Both the position numbers and the translations under genes were made by a program. From the NCBI RefSeq assembly GCF_014203425.1, contig NZ_JACHJC010000001.1, forward strand, positions 4,180,001 to 4,244,000: 64,000 nucleotides of DNA, given 5' to 3'. This document shows, piece by piece, positions 42,801 to 50,377 of this stretch. The notes below the pieces were generated by a model. It did no database searches and was not told the origin of the DNA. It was given only the letters and a program-made list of their open reading frames with translations. Source of the stretch: Micromonospora echinospora (GTDB taxonomy: Bacteria > Actinomycetota > Actinomycetes > Mycobacteriales > Micromonosporaceae). Each line of letters starts with the position of its first letter. Position 1 is the stretch's first letter.

Positions 42801-43791
42801 CAAACCGGACGAAACGGTAGCGACTCTGATCGAGGAGTTCCTTACTGCCCGGGCCACCCGTAAGCCCTCCCCCCACACCCTGGCCGCCTACCGGCGGGAC
42901 CTGACCACAGTGGCCGAACTGGTCGCCGCCGACGGTGACACCACTCCCCTCCCCCTGGACCGGCTGGCGATCGGCACCCTCTCCCCCAGGGTGATGCGCG
43001 CGGCGTTCGCGCGGTTCGCCGCTCCCCGCGCCGCCGCGTCGGTCCATCGTGCCTGGTCGACGTGGAACAGCTTCTTCACTTTCCTGGTGGCGGAGGGCGT
43101 CGTACCGGGCAATCCGATGCCGGCGGTGGGGCGACCGCGTACGCCGCTCCCCCGGCCCAAGCCGCTCCGGGGAGAGGACACCCCGGAGGAGCTGCTGGCG
43201 GCGGTGGCGCGCGCGGAGGGCCGGCAGCGTGATCCGTGGCCGGAGCGGGACCTGGCGGTGCTGGCGCTGGCGTTGTGCGCGGGGTTGCGGCTGTCGGAGC
43301 TGCTGGCGCTGCGGGTGTCGTCGGTGACGGGGCGCGACGGCGAGCGGCGGGTGGACGTGGCGGGCAAGGGCGGGCGGCCGCGTACGGTCCCGATCGAGGA
43401 CGCCGTGGACCGGGTGCTGACGGGCTATCTGGACAGCCGGCGGTACCGGTTCGGGTCGCGCAATGTGCGCCCGGACTCGCCGTTTCTGGTGGACCGTCAG
43501 GGTGAGGCGTTGCGGCGGGGCGGCCTCCAGTACCTCGTGGAGTCGTGTTACCGGCGTGCGGGCATCGGTGACCGGGTGCCGCGGGGCGCGCGGTTGCACG
43601 CGTTGCGGCACACGTTCGCGACGCGGTTGGCGGAGGACGGGGCGAGCGCGGCGGAGATCATGCGGTTGCTGGGGCATGCGTCGTTGGCGTCGTCGCAGAC
43701 GTACATCGAGGTGACGGCGGGTCAGCAGCGGGCGGCGGTGGCGGCGAACCGCACCAACCGGGCGTTGTCGGGGTTGACGCCGCCGCGGTGA
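42793..43791 (+). CDS. Xer-like tyrosine recombinase beside dif-like site
   Basis: A 332-residue enzyme: N-terminal core-binding domain (about residues 8-110; TLIEEFLTARATRKPSPHTLAAYRRDL) and a catalytic domain with R in LCAGLRLSELLAL, K in VAGKGGRPRTVP, HxxR in RLHALRHTFATRLAED, H in LLGHASLASSQTYIEVT and the nucleophilic Tyr. All six catalytic positions are present. It resembles XerC/XerD and integrases equally. ATG 42793 sits in the palindromic promoter. Adjacency to a dif-like site recalls single-recombinase XerS and XerH systems. It is not flanked by obvious attachment duplications. Confidence 0.88.
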   Translation: MHDKPDETVATLIEEFLTARATRKPSPHTLAAYRRDLTTVAELVAADGDTTPLPLDRLAIGTLSPRVMRAAFARFAAPRAAASVHRAWSTWNSFFTFLVAEGVVPGNPMPAVGRPRTPLPRPKPLRGEDTPEELLAAVARAEGRQRDPWPERDLAVLALALCAGLRLSELLALRVSSVTGRDGERRVDVAGKGGRPRTVPIEDAVDRVLTGYLDSRRYRFGSRNVRPDSPFLVDRQGEALRRGGLQYLVESCYRRAGIGDRVPRGARLHALRHTFATRLAEDGASAAEIMRLLGHASLASSQTYIEVTAGQQRAAVAANRTNRALSGLTPPR

Positions 43792-43831
43792 GGGCCGTGC
43801 GGCGGTCTGCCGTGCTGGCAGGATCGGGCGG

Positions 43832-44857
43832 ATGCGGGTGGGTGCGGCGCGGGCGGTGGCGGTCGGGTGGGTGCGGGAGCGGATGCGCGTCGATCCGTCG
43901 ATCGAGGGGGCGTTCTTCAGCGGGTCGACTGTGGGGTTGCCGGACGACGCGGTGCTGCCGGCGTGGTCGGACGTGGACGTGTTACTGGTGCGCTGGAACC
44001 CCGGCGTAAAGGTGGGCAAGTTCGTGCACCGGGGGGTGCTGCTGGAGGTCAGCACTGTCACCTGGGAGGAGTTGGGTGGCCCGGAGGACGTGCTGGGGTC
44101 GTGGGTGTTCGCGCCGATGTTCCGTACCGATGGGGTGATCGCGGATCCGTCGGGCCGGCTGGCCGCGGTGCGGGAGCGGGTGGCGGCGGGGTTCGCGGAT
44201 CCGGTGTGGGTGCGGGCGCGGTGCGCGGGCGTGCGGCGGCGGATCGAGGCCGGGTTGCGGGCGGTGGCGGTCGGCGGTTCGGCGCCGGTGGCGGAGCAGG
44301 TGCTGGCGTGGGTGTTTCCGACGTCGTTGCTGGCGGTGTGGCCGGCGGTGGCGGGGTTGGCGGATCCGACGGTGCGGCGGCGGTACGTGCGGGCGGAGCG
44401 GGTGTTGTCGCGGTTCGGGTTGGCCGATCGGTATCCGGAGTTGCTGGACACGTTCGACGGCGGTGGGGTGGGCGTGGACGCGGCGCGGGTGCGGGAGCAT
44501 CTGGCCGGGTTGGCGGTGGTGTTCGACGAGGTGGCGCGGTTGCCGCGGGAGGGGTTCGCGTTCGGGGCGGATCTGGGCGCGGCGGGTCGGCCGGTGGTGT
44601 TCGACGGTGCGGCTGAGCTGATTGCGGCGGGCCGGCATCGGGAGGCGATGTTCTGGGTGCTGGTGACGTACGCGCGGTGTCATGTGGTGTCGGGCGCGGT
44701 GGCGCCGGAGCGGGAGCGGGCGTTCGGGGCGGTGCTGGCGGATCTGGGGGTGGCGTCGGCGGCGGATCGGCGGCGGCGGGCGGACGCGTTGCTGGCGGCG
44801 TTGCCGGGGTGGCAGGCGGTGGTGGATGCGGTGGCGGCGGAGGCTGTGGCAGGCTGA
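43832..44857 (+). CDS. Nucleotidyltransferase-fold protein
   Basis: A 341-residue protein whose N-terminus has the pol-beta NTase signature GAFFSGSTVGLPDDAVLPAWSDVDVLL (GS...DxD), followed by a long helical region (AEQVLAWVFPTSLLAVWPAVAGLADPTVRRRYVRAERVL) similar to aminoglycoside- or kanamycin-type NTases. The third acidic residue was not located. Catalytic activity is uncertain and the substrate unknown. The gene is strongly G-rich on the top strand, unlike genes left of 43.2 kb. It is followed at once by the ZTP riboswitch. Confidence 0.75.
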   Translation: MRVGAARAVAVGWVRERMRVDPSIEGAFFSGSTVGLPDDAVLPAWSDVDVLLVRWNPGVKVGKFVHRGVLLEVSTVTWEELGGPEDVLGSWVFAPMFRTDGVIADPSGRLAAVRERVAAGFADPVWVRARCAGVRRRIEAGLRAVAVGGSAPVAEQVLAWVFPTSLLAVWPAVAGLADPTVRRRYVRAERVLSRFGLADRYPELLDTFDGGGVGVDAARVREHLAGLAVVFDEVARLPREGFAFGADLGAAGRPVVFDGAAELIAAGRHREAMFWVLVTYARCHVVSGAVAPERERAFGAVLADLGVASAADRRRRADALLAALPGWQAVVDAVAAEAVAG

Positions 44858-44861
44858 GGGG

Positions 44862-44932
44862 GAACGCGACTGGCGGCACGGGGATGGGTGAACCATCGGG
44901 GAGCTCGTCGTGGGGGTCGACCGCCTGGGCCT
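44862..44932 (+). ncRNA. ZTP (pfl) riboswitch upstream of folD
   Basis: The sequence contains the conserved blocks of the ZTP/ZMP aptamer in order: CGACTGGCG (44867-44875), GGGTGAACCATCGGGGAGC (44886-44904), a variable hairpin, and CCGCCTGGGC (44921-44930). The aptamer ends 20 nt before the folD start. ZTP riboswitches sense the alarmone ZTP/ZMP that builds up when 10-formyl-THF is short and switch on folate one-carbon genes, so an ON switch for folD is expected. No clear intrinsic terminator is visible, so control may be translational. Confidence 0.88.
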
Positions 44933-44950
44933 CTGCGGGCGAGGTGTCGT

Positions 44951-45817
44951 ATGTCTTCTGCGCGGTTGTTGCCGGGTGGCCCGGTGGCGGAGCGGGTGTT
45001 GTCGGAGGTCGCCGCGTCGGTGGTGGAGCTGCGCGCGGCGGGGGTGACGCCGGCGCTGGCGACGGTGCTGGTGGGTGACGACGACGCGAGCGCGGGCTAT
45101 ATCCGGATCAAGCAACGGCAGGCGGCGGAGCTGGGTTTCGTGTCGCCGCACGTGCATCTGCCGGCGTCGGCGTCGCAGGCGGATCTGCACGCGGTGCTGG
45201 CGGATTTCAACGCGGACAAGACGGTGCACGGGGTGCTGGTGCAGTACCCGATCCCGGGGCATCTGGACTACGACCGGGCGTTGGCGGAGCTGGATCCGGA
45301 CAAGGACGTGGACGGGATGCATCCGGTGAACATGGGCCGGCTGGCGTTGGGGTTGCCGGGTCCGTTGCCGTGTACGCCGGCGGGGATCGAGGCGTTGCTG
45401 GCGTTTCACGGTGTGCCGGTGGCGGGCCGGGAGGTGGTGATCCTGGGCCGGGGTGCGACGTTGGGTCGGCCGTTGGCGATGTTGCTGGCGCAGAAGCGGC
45501 CGACGGCGAACGCGGCGGTGACCGTGGTGCACACGGGGGTGGCGGACTGGCCGCGGTACACGCTGCGGGCGGAGATTTTGGTGGCGGCGGCGGGGGTGCC
45601 GGGGATCGTGCGGCCGGAGCATGTGCGTCCGGGTGCGGTGGTAGTCGGTGGTGGGGTGCGGTACGAGGGGCGGCGGTTGCTGCCGGACGTGGACGAGTCG
45701 TGTGCCGAGGTGGCGGGCGCGATCACGCCGCGTGTGGGCGGGGTGGGTCCGACGACTGTGGCGATGTTGTTCCGTAACGCGGTGGAGGCGGCTCGGCGGC
45801 AGAGCGGTCTGGGTTGA
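44951..45817 (+). CDS. folD: Bifunctional methylene-THF dehydrogenase/cyclohydrolase FolD
   Basis: A 288-residue cytoplasmic enzyme: LVGDDDASAGYIRIKQRQAAELG (YxxxK with catalytic Lys), VQYPIPGHLD in place of the usual QLPLP, PCTPAGIEALL, GRGATLGRPLAMLL (GRSxxVGxP cofactor motif) and PRVGGVGPTTVAMLFRN at the end. It interconverts 5,10-methylene-THF and 10-formyl-THF. The QYPIP and GRGATLGRP changes suggest a divergent paralogue that could supplement a standard FolD elsewhere. It is preceded by a ZTP riboswitch. Confidence 0.92.
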   Translation: MSSARLLPGGPVAERVLSEVAASVVELRAAGVTPALATVLVGDDDASAGYIRIKQRQAAELGFVSPHVHLPASASQADLHAVLADFNADKTVHGVLVQYPIPGHLDYDRALAELDPDKDVDGMHPVNMGRLALGLPGPLPCTPAGIEALLAFHGVPVAGREVVILGRGATLGRPLAMLLAQKRPTANAAVTVVHTGVADWPRYTLRAEILVAAAGVPGIVRPEHVRPGAVVVGGGVRYEGRRLLPDVDESCAEVAGAITPRVGGVGPTTVAMLFRNAVEAARRQSGLG

Positions 45818-45820
45818 GCG

Positions 45821-46600
45821 TCAGCCGAGGTCGACGACGAGGGGCCGGTGGTCGGAGATGGTGGCCAGCGGGGTGTGCACGGCGGTGACGGGTGGGAGCC
45901 GGTCGAGGGCGTGCCGGTCGGCGAGGATGTGGTCGAGTTGGACGCGGGGTTGCCCGGCCGGGTAGGTGGGGCGGCGGGCCAGGGGTCGCCAGCGGGTGAG
46001 CGCGGCGGCGGGTCCGGCGGGCAGGTTGAGGTCGCCGAGCAGGATCCGGGGCGCGGGCAGGGTGCGCAGGGCGCGGACGACGCGGCGTAGCTGCCAGGCG
46101 TTCCAGCCGGGGACGAAGGACAGGTGGGTGGCGGCGACGGTGAGAGGGCCGTGGGGGGTGTCGAGGACGGCGGCGAGCACGACGCGGGGTTCGTCGCGGA
46201 GCAGGATGAGGCCGCCGCCGGGGCCGGGCGCGTAGATGGGTGAGCGGACGGGGGCGGCGCGTAGCCGGGTGACCTGCCAGGAGCGGACGGGGTGGCGGCT
46301 GATCAGGCCGATGCCGTAGAGGGGTTCGCCGTGGCCGTCGTCGTCGTGGGTGAGGGGGCGGAACTGTTCGCCGGGGGTGCCGACGACGGCGGCGGCGAAG
46401 CGGTGGTGGTCGGCGTGCAGGGCGCGGGCGGCCAGGGCGGTGAGGTCGAGTTTGCCGCTGCGGCTCTGGTCGCGGTCGACTTCCTGGAGGGCGAGGACGT
46501 CGGCGTCGAGGGCGGTGACGGCGGCGGTGAGCCGGTCGGGGTCGACGAGTCCGTCGGTGAGTGATCGGCCGTGCAGCAGGTTGAAGGTGGCCAGGCGCAC
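45821..46600 (-). CDS. Endonuclease/exonuclease/phosphatase (EEP) family hydrolase
   Basis: A 259-residue EEP-fold protein: RLATFNLLHG at the N-terminus, DVLALQEVDRDQSRSG (metal-binding Glu), a central AATHLSFVPGWNAWQLRRV, GDLNLP and the C-terminal ISDHRPLVVDL (catalytic SDH). No signal peptide. Members cleave phosphodiesters in DNA, RNA, lipids or small molecules; the substrate is not predictable. It converges on folD with only 3 bp between stops, so no room exists for a terminator. Confidence 0.87.
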   Translation of the reverse strand: MRLATFNLLHGRSLTDGLVDPDRLTAAVTALDADVLALQEVDRDQSRSGKLDLTALAARALHADHHRFAAAVVGTPGEQFRPLTHDDDGHGEPLYGIGLISRHPVRSWQVTRLRAAPVRSPIYAPGPGGGLILLRDEPRVVLAAVLDTPHGPLTVAATHLSFVPGWNAWQLRRVVRALRTLPAPRILLGDLNLPAGPAAALTRWRPLARRPTYPAGQPRVQLDHILADRHALDRLPPVTAVHTPLATISDHRPLVVDLG

Positions 46601-46635
46601 CTGGACACCCTACGTCGTCGTGGCAGTCTTGCCGG

Positions 46636-46722
46636 GTGCTGAGACTGTTGTGCTGTTCGATGCTGGTGTTCGTGGCGGTGGCTTCGGTGGGTGTGTGGTT
46701 GCGGCGTCGCCGGGGCCGGTGA
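46636..46722 (+). CDS. Possible 28-aa single-TM peptide
   Basis: A GTG-started frame encodes a leucine/valine-rich helix (LLCCSMLVFVAVASVGVWL) ending RRRRGR, a positive-inside tail that would suit a membrane micropeptide. There is no convincing ribosome site, and the G-rich background makes short hydrophobic frames common here. It is offered with low confidence; the rest of the 46601-46774 gap shows nothing else. Confidence 0.25.
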   Translation: MLRLLCCSMLVFVAVASVGVWLRRRRGR

Positions 46723-46774
46723 GGCTGGCCACAGGTGGCCTTGTCGCTGGTGGCGGGGTGGGCAGAATGCGGCG

Positions 46775-47545
46775 GTGGATGCCCTGTCGTTGACGACGTT
46801 GCTGACCGCTGCCCTTGTCGCCGGGTGGGTGGACGCGGTGGTGGGTGGCGGTGGCCTGTTGTTGTTGCCGGCGTTGCTGGTGGCGGCGCCGGGTGTGCCG
46901 GTGGCGACGGCGTTGGGCACGAACAAGCTGGCGGCGATCTTCGGTACGTCGACGGCGGCGGTGACGTATGCGCGGCGGACGAAGCTGGACTGGGCGGTGG
47001 CGGGTCCGGCGGCGGGGTTGGCGGTGGTGACGGCGGGGTTGGGTGCGGCGTTGGCGGGTGCGGTGCCGGGCAGCGCGTACCGGCCGGTGGTGCTTGTGGT
47101 GCTGGTGGCGGTGGCGGTGTTCGTGCTGGCGCGGCCGTCGCTGGGTGTGGTGTCGTCGCCGCGGCGGACGCCGAGGCGGGTGGTGGTGGCGGTGGCGGTG
47201 GCCGGGTTGGGCATCGCTCTGTACGACGGGTTGATCGGGCCGGGTACGGGGACGTTCCTGGTGTTGGCGTTCACGGCGATTCTGGGTTCGGATTTCGTGC
47301 ACGCGTCGGCGATGGCGAAGGTGGTCAACGCGGGGACGAATCTGGGTGCGCTTGTGGTGTTCGGGTTGACCGGGCACGTGTGGTGGGCGCTGGGTGCGGC
47401 GATGGCGGTGTGCAACGTGGTGGGGGCGGCGGTGGGCGCGCGGATGGCGTTGCGGCGGGGTGCCGGGTTCGTGCGGGTGGTGCTGCTGGTGGTGGTGCTG
47501 GCGTTGGTGGTCCGGTTGGGTTACGACCAGTGGGTGGCGGGCTGA
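46775..47545 (+). CDS. TSUP family permease (TauE/SafE-like)
   Basis: A 256-residue permease with about eight TM helices: two-repeat architecture beginning TTLLTAALVAGWVDAVVGGGGLLLLPALL, then GTNKLAAIFGTSTAAVTYAR, and the second repeat GLIGPGTGTFLVLAFTAILGSDFVHASAMAKVVNAGTNLGAL. TSUP members export sulfite, sulfoacetate or related sulfonates or take up sulfur compounds. GTG 46775 is the best start. The GNAT gene starts just beyond its stop, so they may share a transcript. Confidence 0.88.
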   Translation: MDALSLTTLLTAALVAGWVDAVVGGGGLLLLPALLVAAPGVPVATALGTNKLAAIFGTSTAAVTYARRTKLDWAVAGPAAGLAVVTAGLGAALAGAVPGSAYRPVVLVVLVAVAVFVLARPSLGVVSSPRRTPRRVVVAVAVAGLGIALYDGLIGPGTGTFLVLAFTAILGSDFVHASAMAKVVNAGTNLGALVVFGLTGHVWWALGAAMAVCNVVGAAVGARMALRRGAGFVRVVLLVVVLALVVRLGYDQWVAG

Positions 47546-47550
47546 TCGCG

Positions 47551-48333
47551 GTGGCGGTGCGGGCGGAGCACGATCGGGCGGTTCTGGCGGGTCTGCTGGG
47601 CCGGGATCCGGTGTTGCACGCGTACCAGTTGGGTGATCTGGACGATTTCTTCTGGCCGTACACGTCGTGGTTCCGGCGTGGCGACCAGGTGGTGTTGCTG
47701 TATCACGGGGTGGAGTTGCCGACGTTGCTGGCGTTCGCGGCGCCGGATCGGGTGGCGGGGCTGGCTGGGTTGCTGGCGGAGGCGGCGCCGGTGTTGCCGG
47801 CGCGGATGTGGGCGCACCTGTCCCCCGGTCTGGAGGCGACGCTGGGCCGCTGGTTCGTGGTGTCGGAGGCGGCGGCGCATCACCGGATGGCGTTGACCGA
47901 TCCGGGCCGGTTGGCGGCGGTGCCGGCGGTGGGTGAGCCGTTGGGGCCGGCGGACGCGGCGGAGCTGGCCGGGTTGTACGCGGTGGCGTATCCGGGGAAC
48001 TGGTTCGACGCGCGGATGCTGGAGACGGGCCAGTACGTGGGGGTGCGCGAGCGTGGCCGGCTGGTGGCGGTGGCGGGGGTGCACGTGTTCTCGCCGCGGT
48101 GGCGGGTGGCGGCGCTGGGGAACGTGACGACGCATCCGGACGTGCGGGGTCGTGGTCTGGGCGCGGGGGTGGTGGCTGCGTTGTGTGCCCGGCTGCGCGC
48201 GTCGGTGGATCATGTGACGTTGAACGTGCGGGCGGACAACGCGGCGGCGGTGCGCCTGTACGAGCGGTTGGGGTTTTCCCGGGTGGCCGGGTTCACCGAG
48301 TGCGCGTTGACGTCAGCGGCCGCGGCTGGGTGA
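47551..48333 (+). CDS. GNAT family acetyltransferase (two-domain)
   Basis: A 260-residue protein. The N-terminal 140 residues are a DUF4081-like/atypical GNAT domain (GLLGRDPVLHAYQLGDLDDFFWPYTSWF). The C-terminal GNAT has VTTHPDVRGRGLGAGVVAALCARL (CoA loop) and LNVRADNAAAVRLYERLGFSRVAGFTE. It is similar in size to the protein and small-molecule N-acetyltransferases common in actinobacteria. GTG 47551 is taken as the start; GTG 47530 would overlap the permease gene. It overlaps the 3' end of the convergent deformylase gene by 21 bp. Confidence 0.83.
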   Translation: MAVRAEHDRAVLAGLLGRDPVLHAYQLGDLDDFFWPYTSWFRRGDQVVLLYHGVELPTLLAFAAPDRVAGLAGLLAEAAPVLPARMWAHLSPGLEATLGRWFVVSEAAAHHRMALTDPGRLAAVPAVGEPLGPADAAELAGLYAVAYPGNWFDARMLETGQYVGVRERGRLVAVAGVHVFSPRWRVAALGNVTTHPDVRGRGLGAGVVAALCARLRASVDHVTLNVRADNAAAVRLYERLGFSRVAGFTECALTSAAAAG

Positions 48334-48822
48334 GTCGAACCGGCCGGCGCGGATCTCGCGCAGGGCCCGTCGGCGGGTGTCGCCGCGCAGGGTGTCGACG
48401 TAGAGGCGGCCGCGCAGGTGGTCGGTCTCGTGTTGCAGGGCACGGGCGAGGAAGCCGCTGCCGGTGATGGTGAGCGGCTCGCCGTGCTGGTCGTAGCCGT
48501 GGGCGGTGGCGTGCAGCGCGCGGGGGGTCGGGAAGTACAGGCCGGGGATGGACAGGCAGCCCTCGTCGTCGTCCTGGAGTTCGTCGGACACCTCCAGGGT
48601 TGGGTTGATCATGTGACCGCGGTGGCCGTCGGCGTCGTAGACGAACACCTGGGCGTTGACGCCGATCTGGGGTGCGGCGACGCCGGCGCGGCCGGGCGCG
48701 CCGAGCAGCGTGTCCATCAGGTCTTCGACGAGGGCGCGTAGTTCGGCGTCGAAGCTGGTGACGGGTTCGCTGGGGGTGCGCAGGACGGGGTCGCCGATGA
48801 TCCGGATCGGGCGCATAGTCAT
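48313..48822 (-). CDS. def: Peptide deformylase
   Basis: A 169-residue Fe2+/Zn2+ hydrolase with all three motifs: GVAAPQIG (residues 47-54), EGCLS (87-91, metal Cys89) and QHETDH (130-135, metal His131 and His135, catalytic Glu132). It removes the formyl group from nascent N-termini. The HETDH variant with Thr in place of the usual E-x-D-H position is the short Gram-negative-like form seen in actinobacteria. It may be one of several paralogues, as actinomycetes often carry two or more. The MarR gene lies just upstream on the same strand. Confidence 0.93.
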   Translation of the reverse strand: MTMRPIRIIGDPVLRTPSEPVTSFDAELRALVEDLMDTLLGAPGRAGVAAPQIGVNAQVFVYDADGHRGHMINPTLEVSDELQDDDEGCLSIPGLYFPTPRALHATAHGYDQHGEPLTITGSGFLARALQHETDHLRGRLYVDTLRGDTRRRALREIRAGRFDSPSRGR

Positions 48823-48843
48823 GTCCGGAAGGCTATCCGTTGC

Positions 48844-49347
48844 TTACCGGTTTCCGGTGTCCGGTGGGGTGTCGAGCAGGCCGGTGTCGGCGATGCGGTC
48901 GCGCAGGGGGCGGCGGCGTAGCGCGTCGAGGACGGCGTACAGCTCGTCGGCGAGTGGCACCGGTAGTTCGGTGTCGAGGTGGCGCATGGCGGCGGTGGTG
49001 GCGGCCCATTCGGCTTCGACGGCGGGCAGCAGGGCGCGGGCGCGGTCGGTGAGGGTGACGATGCGGTGGCGGGCGTCGGCGCCGGGACTGAGGTCGACGA
49101 GGCCGGCGCGGCGCATCTGGGCGACGGTCTGGCTGGCGGCGGAGTGGGTGACGCCGACGCGGGTGGCGAGGTCGCGGATGGGCAGCGGCCCGTCGGCGAC
49201 GAGCGCGCGCACGACTGGTGAGTAGCGGGGCCGGTAGTCGGTGAGGCCGAGCCGGTGGTGGACGGCGGCGACGTCGCCGTCGAGGACGTCCAGGACGTGG
49301 CGCAGCAGGGTGCCGAGGGCGTCGCGGTCGGGGGCGGTCACGTCCAC
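48844..49347 (-). CDS. MarR family transcriptional regulator
   Basis: A 167-residue MarR protein with a winged helix at about residues 45-110: VRALVADGPLPIRDLATRVGVTHSAASQTVAQMRRAGLVDLSPGADARHRIVTLTDRARALLPAVEAEW. GTG 49347 is the start. It diverges from the prolyl iminopeptidase gene, and a near-perfect palindrome lies between them immediately upstream of both, which is the usual arrangement for a MarR repressor and its target. The ligand is unknown. Confidence 0.87.
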   Translation of the reverse strand: MDVTAPDRDALGTLLRHVLDVLDGDVAAVHHRLGLTDYRPRYSPVVRALVADGPLPIRDLATRVGVTHSAASQTVAQMRRAGLVDLSPGADARHRIVTLTDRARALLPAVEAEWAATTAAMRHLDTELPVPLADELYAVLDALRRRPLRDRIADTGLLDTPPDTGNR

Positions 49348-49350
49348 TAA

Positions 49351-49368
49351 TATAACAGCGCTGTTGTA
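49351..49368. promoter_or_regulatory. MarR-type operator
   Basis: TATAACAGCGCTGTTGTA (49351-49368) contains the perfect 12-bp palindrome AACAGCGCTGTT and is bordered by TA-rich steps suited to a -10 region. It lies 4 nt from the MarR start and about 20 nt from the iminopeptidase start, fitting joint repression. Confidence 0.65.
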
Positions 49369-49388
49369 TCTGTCTGGGGAGGCCGCTG

Positions 49389-50351
49389 ATGTATCCGCCG
49401 ATCGAACCGTACGCGCAGGGCATGCTGGAAGCCGGCGACGGGCAGCACGTGTACTGGGAGACGTGCGGCAATCCGGACGGCCGTCCGGCGCTGGTGGTGC
49501 ACGGCGGCCCCGGCTCCGGGGCGGGCGCGTCGTGGCGGCGGCTTTTCGACCCGGCCGCCTACCGGATCGTGCTGTTCGACCAGCGCGGCTGCGGGCGCAG
49601 CACTCCCCCGGCGTCGGACCCGGCCACCGACCTGTCGGTGAACACCACTGCTCATCTACTGGCCGACATGGAGCTGCTGCGCGTACACCTGGGGATCGAC
49701 AGGTGGCTGCTGTGCGGCGCGTCGTGGGGGTCGTCGCTGGCGCTGGCGTACGCGCAGCACCACCCGGGTCGGGTGAGCGCGCTGGTGCTGTTCAGCGTGG
49801 TCGCCAACACCAGCCGGGAGATCGAGTGGGTGACCCGGGACATCGGGCGGGTGTTCCCGCAGGAGTGGGCGCGCTTCCGCGACGGCGTGCCCGAGGCCGA
49901 CCGCGACGGTGACCTGTCCGCCGCGTACGCCCGGCTGGTCGACGACCCGGACCCGGCGGTGCGGGAGCGGGCCGCGCGCGACTGGTGCGACTGGGAGGAC
50001 GTGCACGTGTCCCTGGCCGGCGGGTACGCGCCGGCTCCCCGGTTCGCCGACCCGGTGTTCCGGTACGGGTTCACCCGGCTGGTGACCCACTACTTCGCCA
50101 ACCGGGGTTTCCTGCCCGACGGGCAACTGCTGCGCGACGCCGGCCGGCTCGCCGGCATCCCCGGGGTGCTGGTGCAGGGGCGGCTGGACGTCAGCGGCCC
50201 GCCGGACATCGCGTGGCTGCTGACCCGGGACTGGCCGGACGCGCGGCTGGAGATCGTGGAGTCCGGCGGTCACGGCGGCGGACACGGCATCAGCGAGCGG
50301 GTGGTGGCGGCCTTGGACGCGTTCGCCGCCACGCCCGGCCCCGCCGCCTGA
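49389..50351 (+). CDS. pip: Prolyl iminopeptidase
   Basis: A 320-residue alpha/beta hydrolase of peptidase family S33: HGGPGSGAG oxyanion-hole motif, FDQRGCGRSTPP, nucleophile in GASWGSSLALAYAQHHP, acid in VQGRLDVSGPP and catalytic His in VESGGHGGG. It removes N-terminal proline from peptides in the cytoplasm. The diagnostic MYPPIEPYAQGML start supports ATG 49389. It is probably controlled by the divergent MarR protein. Confidence 0.92.
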   Translation: MYPPIEPYAQGMLEAGDGQHVYWETCGNPDGRPALVVHGGPGSGAGASWRRLFDPAAYRIVLFDQRGCGRSTPPASDPATDLSVNTTAHLLADMELLRVHLGIDRWLLCGASWGSSLALAYAQHHPGRVSALVLFSVVANTSREIEWVTRDIGRVFPQEWARFRDGVPEADRDGDLSAAYARLVDDPDPAVRERAARDWCDWEDVHVSLAGGYAPAPRFADPVFRYGFTRLVTHYFANRGFLPDGQLLRDAGRLAGIPGVLVQGRLDVSGPPDIAWLLTRDWPDARLEIVESGGHGGGHGISERVVAALDAFAATPGPAA

Positions 50352-50377
50352 GCCGCCATGGGCGGCCGGGCCGACGG

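Noticed and set aside
42237..43791. Integrated phage or plasmid built around the recombinase
   Set aside because: No excisionase, replication or structural genes and no matching flanking att repeats were seen; the neighbours are chromosomal-type genes.
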